DNA of 9,812 bases from Treponema sp. (lineage in GTDB: Bacteria > Spirochaetota > Spirochaetia > Treponematales > Breznakiellaceae), in contig JAISBR010000140.1 of NCBI GenBank assembly GCA_031266095.1, positions 1 to 9,812 on the forward strand, given 5' to 3'. Positions within the stretch are counted from its first letter, which is position 1; each line of letters begins with the position of its first letter. Position numbers and translations under genes: made by a program. The notes under the pieces were generated by a model, which was not told the origin of the DNA, did not search any database, and saw only the letters and a list, made by a program, of their open reading frames with translations. This document shows positions 1 to 6,794 of this stretch, in pieces.

Positions 1-442
1 CAAATAGCCTATAACCGGTATGTGATACTGGTTACCTCAATAACCGATGCGGCCCCTGAATTGCTACTGGACTTGTACCGTCAGCGGTGGCAGATAGAGC
101 TGGTGTTCAAGAGGTTAAAGTCATTATTCAAATACCATGAGATACCGGTTCATGTTGAGCAGAGCGCCCGTGCATGGTTTTACGGGAAATTGCTCTTGGC
201 GGCCCTTTGTGAGACGTGGGTAAACAAGGGGCGTTTTTCCCCCTGTGAGGGAAGGAGCTCCCGATAAGGCGTGGTCGTTATGGTGCGAGCAACGGCTTAT
301 GCTGGTGATGGTAAAGTATATGCTTCTTGAGACCGTCTCCTTTATGAAACTGTTTGAAAACATTCATCACCTTACGGCCCTCTGTGCCAATTCCAAAAGG
401 AAACGACTCCCGCTGCTTTATAGACTGCTCGTTCCTAAGTAA
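1..442 (+). pseudogene. IS4-family transposase, C-terminal part, frameshifted
   Basis: This is the 3' end of a DDE transposase gene. The reading frame is open through base 1, so the gene begins outside the window. Frame 1 encodes Y-R-Q-R-W-Q-I-E-L-V-F-K-R-L-K at about bases 79-123. This matches the IS4-family Y-(2)-R-(3)-E-(6)-K signature exactly, and its Glu would be the last catalytic acidic residue. Frame 1 continues to a stop at 265-267 with an unrelated-looking tail. The expected C-terminal part (KAWSLWCEQRLMLVMVKYMLLE and on to RLLVPK) continues in frame 2 and stops at 440-442. Removing one G from the GGGG run at 228-231 joins the two frames as ...ETWVNKGVFPPVREGAPDKAW..., so a one-base insertion is the simplest explanation. 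The copy is probably inactive. Programmed frameshifting is less likely, because IS4 transposases are normally made from a single frame. The family call is firm; the cause of the frameshift is inferred. Confidence 0.85.
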
Positions 443-474
443 ACGCGTATGGGGTATGGACCCTTCGCACCGAA
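1..474 (+). mobile_element. Right-hand part of an IS4-type insertion sequence (left end outside window)
   Basis: The element is inferred from the transposase remnant at 1-442. The 32 bp after its stop codon (443-474) should contain or border the right terminal inverted repeat, because the next gene ends at 475. The partner end lies upstream of the window, so neither the inverted repeat nor a target duplication can be verified. The right boundary given here is an estimate. Confidence 0.5.
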
Positions 475-2346
475 TCAGGGGAACAGCTTAAACCCAAGGG
501 AAAAGATAAAGCCCGTATCCGCGTTGTATTCCGCGTCATCCAGAGCATGGAAATCGCCCTCATTCTCACTGCCGCTGCCAAAGTTATTATTGATAGTAAA
601 GCGGGTAACAACCAGCCCGGTCTCAGCGTACAGGGAAAGGGGTATGTTCCGGCTTTTCAGGCTGTAAGAACCGCCCAGCTTGATCACATGATCCCACTGG
701 TATACGCCGTCTCTCAGAAAATGTTTTTCAGAGTTATCATCCTTTACGATCTTGTCCCTCAGGGAAGAGCCGTCAACCCTCCCGTATCCGTAATCAGCGC
801 CGTGGCGGATCAGCTGGTACTGTACATGGGCGCCTGCGTCGGGGCGGAACATGGATTCAAGGCGGATCAGCAATTCGTCGCTGTTGGGGGGCAGGTAAAA
901 TCCCAGGGATTCCCCGTTGTTGAGGTACGCCGTATCGGAGGGAACCCGGTTCCAGGGAGTCTCGGTATATTCATGGGTATACGTGTAGGGTTCTATCTTG
1001 GTATACCGCACCGTAAAGGCCCCGAAAGGAAGTCCTTTGATATCGGCTTTTATTCCTCCCTGATACGCGTACATATTCCGATCCAGGGAAAAGAACGATC
1101 CCAGCACAGGCCGTATCTCATCCAAATAGAGGCTGCCCCAGATTTTGAATAGTCCCGGCCAGCGGTATTCCAGGTCGGCAAAGAGGCCGAGGTTATCAAA
1201 ATCACCCACGTTATTCTGATAGAAGAAATTGCTGTTCAACGGGAAGATATAGCCCAGCTCAAACCGCTTGGGCCATATAGTGGCGCTGCCGAAATCAAAA
1301 TGAAAATGCTTTCCGGAATCAAGCTCCAAATAGGTAAGCGAAAACAGGCTTTGGAAGGGGTCTGAGTCTGTCCATTGGTTATTGTTGTTCTGGTATTCAA
1401 GGACGCCGGTGAGTACTGAGAAGCGCAGCCATGAGTAGGGTGTCACGCTCCCCTCAATCGCCATGAAGGGACGGGCCTGGCCGTTCATAAAGAGACTGCT
1501 GCCGCTTGATTCAGGGCCCCAGTCGCGGCGCATTCTTCCAAACCGGAAAGTCATCAGGTTACTGAAAAGGCCGGTGTTCATTTCCGAGATAATCTCGTAT
1601 CCAAAGGCGAATTTCTCAGGCCAGCCGCCATAACCCGCCATGTCCGACGGCGCGAAGACGCCCGCTTCCCACTGTTTGGAGAACGTATAGGGGAAAAAAG
1701 CGGGAATCGAGTAGACCGGTGACCATGATTGGGATGGAATGTCGTAATAATAGTGATGGCCCTGGCTGTTGGGATTGCCGTCATAGGGGCCATATTTGGG
1801 ATCCACGTACAGGGGGTCCGGGTGCAGCCCCAGCTGTGTCCGTCCTATGCTGAAAAAACCGGCCCGGCCTCTGAAATTCCAGGAGAAATGCTCACCCATA
1901 TCCCCCGCGAGGTACAATTCCCCCGTATTGACGCTACCGATTTTCGCGTCCGGGGCCTTTACCGAAAAATCGCTTCCCCAATTCATGCCGGATTCAAGGG
2001 AAACTCGCTGGCCGAGTACCGGTTTTTCACCGTAGTACCTTCCCGCTTTATAATCAATGCCGTTTTTCCGCTCAAAGGGCGCGAGCACGCCGGTAATAAT
2101 ATCCAGTTCCTTTTTCGAAAATTTCCCGGCCGGGGCGTCAAGCATTCCCCGTAATTTTCCCGTTATCGTTACTTCAGACCAGGGCTTTGCCGAAGGAGGC
2201 GGCGTAATCACCCCCCGCAGGACCCCCATTTCGATGAGATTATAAGCGGCATGTCCCAACGGCACCGAATTGAGCTGCTGCGCCGTAAGTGTTGCAGCGG
2301 AAATCAACAGAACGAACAGAAGACAAAAACCAGTTTTTTTATACAT
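475..2346 (-). CDS. Wzi-like outer-membrane beta-barrel protein (capsule assembly Wzi family)
   Basis: This is a predicted outer-membrane protein of 623 residues. The chosen start at 2346 gives a clean Sec signal peptide: MYKK, a hydrophobic core (LLFVLLISAA) and likely cleavage after TLTA, about residue 22. GGAG lies 9 nt upstream. The frame stays open to 2490, but that extension is polar and would bury the signal peptide. A short helical segment follows (LGHAAYNLIEMGVLRGVI), then a long series of alternating aromatic/polar strands typical of a beta-barrel. The stretch FRFGRMRRDWGPESSG at about residues 267-282 resembles the conserved core of Wzi proteins. E. coli Wzi (about 480 residues) is an outer-membrane lectin that anchors capsule polysaccharide, and this protein is longer. 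Treponemes are not known for classical capsules, so the true role may be surface glycan binding or transport. The C-terminus, GFKLFP, looks like an OMP beta-signal ending in Phe plus one extra Pro, and lies next to an IS element. Confidence 0.6.
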   Translation of the reverse strand: MYKKTGFCLLFVLLISAATLTAQQLNSVPLGHAAYNLIEMGVLRGVITPPPSAKPWSEVTITGKLRGMLDAPAGKFSKKELDIITGVLAPFERKNGIDYKAGRYYGEKPVLGQRVSLESGMNWGSDFSVKAPDAKIGSVNTGELYLAGDMGEHFSWNFRGRAGFFSIGRTQLGLHPDPLYVDPKYGPYDGNPNSQGHHYYYDIPSQSWSPVYSIPAFFPYTFSKQWEAGVFAPSDMAGYGGWPEKFAFGYEIISEMNTGLFSNLMTFRFGRMRRDWGPESSGSSLFMNGQARPFMAIEGSVTPYSWLRFSVLTGVLEYQNNNNQWTDSDPFQSLFSLTYLELDSGKHFHFDFGSATIWPKRFELGYIFPLNSNFFYQNNVGDFDNLGLFADLEYRWPGLFKIWGSLYLDEIRPVLGSFFSLDRNMYAYQGGIKADIKGLPFGAFTVRYTKIEPYTYTHEYTETPWNRVPSDTAYLNNGESLGFYLPPNSDELLIRLESMFRPDAGAHVQYQLIRHGADYGYGRVDGSSLRDKIVKDDNSEKHFLRDGVYQWDHVIKLGGSYSLKSRNIPLSLYAETGLVVTRFTINNNFGSGSENEGDFHALDDAEYNADTGFIFSLGFKLFP

Positions 2347-2365
2347 TATACCAAACTCCACCACC

Positions 2366-2395
2366 AGTTTAATCCATATTAGGCCTTTTGGTAAA
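2366..2395 (-). promoter_or_regulatory. Possible sigma70 promoter for the Wzi-like gene
   Basis: Read on the minus strand, TTTACC (2390-2395, 4/6 match to TTGACA) is followed after 18 bp by TAAACT (2366-2371, 4/6 match to TATAAT). Transcription would start just upstream of the GGTGGTGGAG ribosome-binding region of the gene at 2346. The match is modest and alternative -10 elements exist (TAATAT nearby), so this is only a candidate. Confidence 0.3.
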
Positions 2396-2466
2396 TGCTT
2401 TGCCGAAAGCGTCCGGGGCCGGCGGATGAACGGAGCGCAAGTAACGGGCGAAAATACGTTTTTACG

Positions 2467-2495
2467 TTGACATAAGCCGTTTGAAAGCATAAACT
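2467..2495 (+). promoter_or_regulatory. Candidate sigma70 promoter immediately before the phosphorylase gene
   Basis: A perfect -35 hexamer TTGACA (2467-2472) is followed after 17 bp by TAAACT (2490-2495, 4/6 match to TATAAT). The predicted transcription start, about 7 nt after the -10, falls on or near the ATG at 2502. That would leave no room for a 5' leader or Shine-Dalgarno site. Confidence 0.45.
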
Positions 2496-5042
2496 ATGCT
2501 TATGAATATATCTACCTATACGGTAAAACCGAAACTTCCTGTTCTGTTAAAACCGCTGGAGGAGATTGCCCGTAATCTCTGGCTTTCGTGGAATTATGAC
2601 GCAATTCAGCTTTTTATCAGACTGGATTATGATATATGGCTGCAATCACAGCAGAGTCCGGTGCGGACTTTGGGCATGGTCAGCCAAGAGAGGCTTGCCC
2701 AAACAGCCAAGGACGATTCCTATCTTGCCGCTCTCAAGGAGGTGTATGACCGGTTCCAGCGCTATAAAAAGGGCGAAACCTGGTACCGGGGCAGTCATAA
2801 GGATGTGGTAGCCTATTTCTCCATGGAATATGGCATGGATACCTCCCTTCCTATCTATTCAGGCGGTTTGGGAATTCTGTCCGGGGATCACATGAAAACC
2901 TCCTCGGATATGGGCCTGCCCCTGGTGGGGGTTGGGTTTTTGTACCGCCAGGGGTATTTCAAGCAGATGCTGAATGCCGATGGTTACCAGCAGGAAAGCT
3001 ACCCTGAGAATGACTGGTATAATATGCCGGTAGAGCGGAAACTCAGTAAAGACGGGACGTCTCTCAAGATTTCCGTGGATTTGGCGGGCCGCCAGGCCAT
3101 CGCCCAGATATGGGAAGTGAAAGTTGGCCGTTCTTCCCTGTACTTGCTGGATACTAATATTGAAGAAAACGCCCCGGATATTCGCAATGTTACCGCGGCC
3201 CTGTACGGCGGTGACAAAGAAACCCGGATGCAGCAGGAAATTCTCCTGGGCATCGGCGGTATCCGCGCCTTGCGGGCCTTGGGAATTAATCCCGCCGTCA
3301 CCCACATGAACGAGGGGCACGCGGCTTTTCTGGGCCTTGAACGGATTCGGGAGATCATGGTGGAGAGGAATTTCACCTTTGAGGAGGCCAAAGAGGCGGT
3401 GTGGCCCACTAATATTTTTACCACCCACACCCCGGTTCCCGCGGGGAACGAGCGTTTTGATATTGCCCTGATGGAAAAATATTTCCGGGCTTGGCCGCAG
3501 ATCCTGGGTATTTCCTGGAAGGACTTTCTCGGCCTTGGCCGGATCTATCCCAATGATGATCATGAAACTTTCTGCATGACTGTGTTGGCCCTCAAGCTGG
3601 CGGCTTATGCCAACGGTGTGGCAAAACTCCACGGCGTGGTTTCCCGTGAAATGTGGAAGGACCTTTGGCCCGGTCTGCCCCTGAATGAAGTGCCTATCGC
3701 CCATGTGACCAACGGCGTCCATTCCCGTACCTGGGTTTCCAGTGGCATGATAGAGCTTTTGGACCGCTACTTTGGACCCCATTTTGAGGACAAGCCCACG
3801 GATCTGAAGATTTGGGAGCGAATGGAGCGGATCTCCGATGAGGAACTGTGGCGTACCCACGAGCGCCGCCGGGAACGCCTTGTGGCCTTTGTCCGCGAGC
3901 GCATCCGCGCCCAGTACAAACGTATCGGCGCGGTGGAACACCGTATCCGCCAAGTCGAAGACGCTCTTTCCCCTTACGCCCTGACCCTCTGCTTTGCCCG
4001 GCGTTTCGCTACCTATAAGCGGGGCAATCTGCTTCTGCGCGACCCTGAGCGGCTGCTGCGCCTGGTAAAAGACAATGATCGGCCGATTCAGCTGATCTTC
4101 GCCGGTAAGGCCCATCCCCACGATATGCCCGGTAAGGAACTGATCCGCGAGATCATTCACTTTGCCGAAAAATACGATGTTACCAGTCGTATTGTTTTTG
4201 TTGAGAACTACGATATGACCGTTGCCAAGTACCTTACCTCAGGCGGCGATGTGTGGCTCAATACCCCCAGGCGGCCCATGGAAGCCTCGGGTACCAGCGG
4301 CATGAAAGCTGCCATGAACGGCGTACTCAACTGTTCCATTATGGATGGCTGGTGGGATGAAGCCTATCAGCCCGAAGTGGGCTGGGCCATTGGACATGGC
4401 GAGCAGTACGAAGATGAAAAACTCCAGGACGATGTGGAGAGCAAGGCTCTCTACGACCTCCTTGAACGGGATATCGTCCCCATGTTCTATCAGCGCGGCC
4501 GCGACGGCCTGCCCCGTGAGTGGATCAAGCGGATGAAGGATTGTATGCAGATAATCGGTCAGTCCATGTCCTGTCACCGTATGCTGATGGATTACTCAAA
4601 TATGTTCTATTTCCCCGCGCTCAAGAACTACCGCCGCCTGGTTAAGGATGAATACGCCGAAGCGAAATCCCTGGCGGCTTATTTTGGCAAGCTGCAACAG
4701 TCATGGGCCGGTCTGAGAATCATCAAACTCGAATCCAACGCCAAGCCAGTGATGCAGCGGGGTGATATGCTTACCGTCACCGCTTACGTGGATATGGTTC
4801 AGATGTTACCTGACGAATTGCAGGTGGAACTCTACCACGGTACGGTGTCGAATCAGAGCAGTGAGATCACCAACGCCCGCCGAACGGAGATGAAATGGCT
4901 AAGAAGAGAGAATGACCTGAACCTGTACCAAGTCCGAATCGAGTGTACCGATACAGGCCAGCAGGGCCACACGGTGCGGATTATGCCTAAGCACGACGCA
5001 TTGATTCACCCTTACCGGACCGGGTTTATTAAGTGGGCCTGA
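2496..5042 (+). CDS. glgP: Alpha-glucan (glycogen/maltodextrin) phosphorylase, DUF3417 type, GT35
   Basis: This cytoplasmic, PLP-dependent enzyme cleaves alpha-1,4-glucan ends with phosphate to release glucose-1-phosphate. The product has 848 residues, within the usual range for the bacterial/archaeal DUF3417 group (TIGR02094-like). Residues about 12-60 (LKPLEEIARNLWLSWN) form the DUF3417 N-terminal segment. The catalytic domains follow, with NEGHAAF from 272, THTPVPAG near 309, HVTNGVHSRTW at 403-413 and ARRFATYKR at 501-509. EASGTSGMKAAMNG contains K604, the expected Schiff-base lysine for PLP. A beta-rich C-terminal segment of about 100 residues completes the protein. No key motif is missing. 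ATG occurs at 2496 and again at 2502. There is only a weak GAAAG eight bases before the first, and the promoter position favours the second. The gene is divergent from the Wzi-like gene and convergent with the cupin gene, so it appears monocistronic. The family call is firm; glycogen versus maltodextrin preference cannot be read from sequence. Confidence 0.93.
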   Translation: MLMNISTYTVKPKLPVLLKPLEEIARNLWLSWNYDAIQLFIRLDYDIWLQSQQSPVRTLGMVSQERLAQTAKDDSYLAALKEVYDRFQRYKKGETWYRGSHKDVVAYFSMEYGMDTSLPIYSGGLGILSGDHMKTSSDMGLPLVGVGFLYRQGYFKQMLNADGYQQESYPENDWYNMPVERKLSKDGTSLKISVDLAGRQAIAQIWEVKVGRSSLYLLDTNIEENAPDIRNVTAALYGGDKETRMQQEILLGIGGIRALRALGINPAVTHMNEGHAAFLGLERIREIMVERNFTFEEAKEAVWPTNIFTTHTPVPAGNERFDIALMEKYFRAWPQILGISWKDFLGLGRIYPNDDHETFCMTVLALKLAAYANGVAKLHGVVSREMWKDLWPGLPLNEVPIAHVTNGVHSRTWVSSGMIELLDRYFGPHFEDKPTDLKIWERMERISDEELWRTHERRRERLVAFVRERIRAQYKRIGAVEHRIRQVEDALSPYALTLCFARRFATYKRGNLLLRDPERLLRLVKDNDRPIQLIFAGKAHPHDMPGKELIREIIHFAEKYDVTSRIVFVENYDMTVAKYLTSGGDVWLNTPRRPMEASGTSGMKAAMNGVLNCSIMDGWWDEAYQPEVGWAIGHGEQYEDEKLQDDVESKALYDLLERDIVPMFYQRGRDGLPREWIKRMKDCMQIIGQSMSCHRMLMDYSNMFYFPALKNYRRLVKDEYAEAKSLAAYFGKLQQSWAGLRIIKLESNAKPVMQRGDMLTVTAYVDMVQMLPDELQVELYHGTVSNQSSEITNARRTEMKWLRRENDLNLYQVRIECTDTGQQGHTVRIMPKHDALIHPYRTGFIKWA

Positions 5043-5107
5043 AAAGACAGGCTGTGGATTAGACGGATCACCGGGATATCTCGATGCGCTTTTTGTGCCG
5101 CTTTTGA

Positions 5108-5129
5108 GCGGATTGGCCGGCTAATCCGC
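5108..5129 (+). terminator. Hairpin downstream of the phosphorylase gene, possible terminator
   Basis: GCGGATTGG, loop CCGG, then CTAATCCGC forms a 9-bp stem with one G-U pair, 65 bp after the phosphorylase stop. A five-T run occurs only at 5142-5146, 12 nt after the stem, so it is not a textbook intrinsic terminator. Confidence 0.35.
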
Positions 5130-5254
5130 CGTAAAACACCATTTTTCGTAACTATTCAGCCTGGTTGTTCGTAAACGGAAGATTATCATAAGGTAGACGT
5201 GAGGGTATAGTTCCGATCTTTACTGTGAATTCCTTCAAGTCGATTTGACAGATG

Positions 5255-5285
5255 TATGCGCCTTTTCTCAACGAAAAGGCGCATA
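5255..5285. terminator. Perfect 13-bp inverted repeat between convergent genes, possible bidirectional terminator
   Basis: TATGCGCCTTTTC (5255-5267), loop TCAAC, then GAAAAGGCGCATA (5273-5285) is a perfect 13-bp stem. It lies 212 bp after the phosphorylase stop and 65 bp after the cupin stop. The A/T run is on the loop side of the GC block, the reverse of a normal bidirectional terminator, and no T-tract follows on either strand. The structure is certain; the terminator function is inferred from its position. Confidence 0.5.
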
Positions 5286-5350
5286 TACCACGATTTGAGC
5301 TGTAAGGCGGAGCTTTCCTCGGGAAGCGTCCGGCTTAAACGACGATTTCC

Positions 5351-6559
5351 TTAGATCACCAGATCGGGATTCTCGGCAAAATGCTTGAGGATGACGATTT
5401 CATCAGTATCGGAGAGGTTGCTGATGGTTACCCCTTCCCTGGCCGCCTTTTCGGTTACAAAGAATTCGTCGTTGGTCAGCTGACCGTAACGGATCAGGGC
5501 GGGTGTTTCCAGATTCCAAACCCCGAATTTCCCGAAACCCTGTAGACAGATAATACCGTAAGCGGCGGCGTCCTTGATGGTGACGGTTTTGCCCGGCAGA
5601 ACCGTCAGCCGTTTCGCGCTGGCATCTTTGCACTTGTAGCAGATCCATTCTTCCACATAGCCCTCGGCCTTCATCTGTTCCATTGGCTTTATCGGTTTGG
5701 GGGGCATGAAACGGTTTTTGTGGAAGTCGGGGTCAATGTTGGTTTCCCAATCGATCACTTCCAGCAGGTAGTTAAAGTTGCCCTTTTCTTCCGGAGGGCA
5801 GTTCTTCCAGAGCAGGTCTTCCGGTACGCAGTGCCCGAAGTACAGGACCGACTGGTACATGGCGTACACATCCGAGGCGAACTGGGGCTCGTAAGTGCAG
5901 AGGCTGCCCGGCGCGTGAAGGACCCCGGGGGGCACATCCCAGCCGGTGTCAACGTCAAGAGCGTAAGCCCTTGCCAGGGAAAGCAGACGATTATCGCCTT
6001 TGGAGAAGTTTTTCAATGCCTGAAGTACCTGATCCTTGGTGGTTTCGGGGTTCAGGCCAAAGAAGGTAAAGGGAAATTCTCCTCCGTGGTTATTCACCTG
6101 AGAGGGAAAGAAGTACATTTCCGGCTTTCCCGACTGATTCACCTTGGCCGCGTGTACATCCCTGTGGTGGATATGGTGGGGGAGGGGACCAAAATTGTCA
6201 AAGAATTTAGAAAACATCGACCAGCGGCCGTATTTTTTCCACAAGGCCTCGCCGATAACCTCGGCTTTCAGGCTGTCCACCGCGTCCCTGAGCGTTACTT
6301 TTTCCTTGCCGTCTTTAGTGACAACGTAGCTTAAGCCCTCGTCATCGGGGGTTTTGGGGCCGTTATCCGCGTGGGTGGTAGAGGCAAACCACCTCTCGTC
6401 CACGCCGCCTCGTTCAAGCCCGAAAACATAGTAATCGTCCGGATGGAGCTTTATCCGCTTGCCGGGCCGGCAAAAAGAGCGGGGAACCCATGTCGGGGCA
6501 AGCCGGAAAACCCCCTTACCTTCTTCTATCGCTTTTTGCGCTATTTGGCTTTGACTCAT
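5351..6559 (-). CDS. Class I mannose-6-phosphate isomerase-like cupin protein
   Basis: This cytoplasmic protein of 402 residues resembles type I phosphomannose isomerases, zinc enzymes that interconvert aldose and ketose phosphates. PLPHHIHHRDVHAAKVNQSG at 125-144 followed by KPEMYFF at 145-151 matches the ManA layout of a His pair and then Glu. VPPGVLHAPGSLCTYEPQ at 209-226 matches the later VPAGTxHA...EIQ segment. H129, H131, E147 and H215 are therefore the likely metal ligands, assigned by analogy. A second cupin-like half spans about 315-395 (VLPGKTVTI...EIVILKHF). The start at 6559 is supported by AGGAGG five bases upstream (6565-6570). The frame is open to 6631, but the extension is not needed. 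The gene diverges from a sugar ABC operon, which suggests it acts on the imported sugar or its phosphate. The N-terminal 120 residues are unlike standard ManA, so the exact substrate is uncertain. Other cupin-type sugar isomerases (for example for fructose or lyxose) remain possible. Confidence 0.6.
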   Translation of the reverse strand: MSQSQIAQKAIEEGKGVFRLAPTWVPRSFCRPGKRIKLHPDDYYVFGLERGGVDERWFASTTHADNGPKTPDDEGLSYVVTKDGKEKVTLRDAVDSLKAEVIGEALWKKYGRWSMFSKFFDNFGPLPHHIHHRDVHAAKVNQSGKPEMYFFPSQVNNHGGEFPFTFFGLNPETTKDQVLQALKNFSKGDNRLLSLARAYALDVDTGWDVPPGVLHAPGSLCTYEPQFASDVYAMYQSVLYFGHCVPEDLLWKNCPPEEKGNFNYLLEVIDWETNIDPDFHKNRFMPPKPIKPMEQMKAEGYVEEWICYKCKDASAKRLTVLPGKTVTIKDAAAYGIICLQGFGKFGVWNLETPALIRYGQLTNDEFFVTEKAAREGVTISNLSDTDEIVILKHFAENPDLVI

Positions 6560-6638
6560 AGTATCCTCCTTGACAAAATTGATGTAATAACATCTAAGGG
6601 TATCACGATAAGCTACAATAGTGCAAGGCAAATTTTGC

Positions 6639-6667
6639 TTGACAGAGAAACGTTATTCTGATATGAT
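6639..6667 (+). promoter_or_regulatory. Strong sigma70 promoter of the sugar ABC operon
   Basis: TTGACA (6639-6644) is a perfect -35. After exactly 17 bp comes TATGAT (6662-6667), a 5/6 match to the -10 consensus. Transcription would begin near 6674, giving a leader of about 150 nt before the ATPase start at 6825. A CG-centred dyad lies between the two hexamers and overlaps the last base of the -35, an arrangement expected for repression. Confidence 0.7.
6644..6659. promoter_or_regulatory. LacI/GalR-type operator candidate O1 inside the promoter spacer
   Basis: AGAGAAACGTTATTCT is a CG-centred imperfect dyad (AGA..AACGTT..TCT). It belongs to a 17-nt direct repeat with the site at 6778-6794, and 16 of the 17 bases are identical. 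Its place between the -35 and -10 would block RNA polymerase when occupied. The regulator gene is not in the window. LacI family is inferred from the central CG and the dyad. Confidence 0.55.
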
Positions 6668-6706
6668 AAGTGTATCTTTTCTTGGTGGCAATAATATAGC
6701 CATAAA

Positions 6707-6734
6707 TTACCAAAAAGGCTGCGTTTTTTGGTAA
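6707..6734. repeat. Perfect 10-bp inverted repeat in the ABC operon leader
   Basis: TTACCAAAAA (6707-6716), loop GGCTGCGT, then TTTTTGGTAA (6725-6734). It lies about 35 nt after the predicted transcription start and between the two operator-like sites. It could be a leader RNA hairpin or a second protein site. No T-tract follows it, so it is not a plain terminator. Confidence 0.5.
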
Positions 6735-6778
6735 AATTGCTCTTTCTTATGGGTGAAAACGCTATTTATAGGCGTGTC

Positions 6779-6794
6779 AGAAAAACGTTATTCT
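6779..6794. promoter_or_regulatory. LacI/GalR-type operator candidate O2 in the leader
   Basis: AGAAAAACGTTATTCT is a 16-bp CG-centred palindrome with a single mismatched pair. It differs from O1 at one base and lies 135 bp downstream of it, close to 13 turns of B-DNA, so both sites would face the same side of the helix. That spacing would suit a DNA loop. It is upstream of the ATPase start chosen at 6825, which argues that this stretch is leader rather than coding. Confidence 0.55.

Larger units (their letters stand above)
5043..5350. other. Convergent intergenic spacer with two hairpins, no gene seen
   Basis: This spacer of 308 bp separates two converging genes, the phosphorylase and the cupin. 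It has no convincing coding frame with a ribosome-binding site. It contains an imperfect hairpin near the phosphorylase (5108-5129) and a perfect one near the middle (5255-5285). A further imperfect fold at about 5303-5337 (AAGGCGGAG... against ...GTCCGGCTT) would lie just downstream of the cupin stop on the minus strand. The rest shows no recognisable signal. Confidence 0.5.

Noticed and set aside
547..1152. 201-codon plus-strand open frame opposite the Wzi-like gene
   Set aside because: It is antisense to a gene with a signal peptide and barrel pattern, and shows no domain. It is a shadow frame.
2452..2463. CG-centred partial dyad AAATACGTTTTT just upstream of the phosphorylase -35
   Set aside because: It has more mismatches than the sites near the ABC operon and does not share their flanks, so it could easily be chance in AT-rich sequence.
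2347..2490. N-terminal extension of the Wzi-like gene up to base 2490
   Set aside because: It would place 48 polar residues before a clear signal peptide and would run through the divergent promoter region.
2859..4160. Long minus-strand open frame (433 codons) opposite the phosphorylase gene
   Set aside because: It lies wholly inside the phosphorylase coding sequence, has low-complexity antisense composition with no recognisable family, and lacks a ribosome-binding site. It is a shadow frame.
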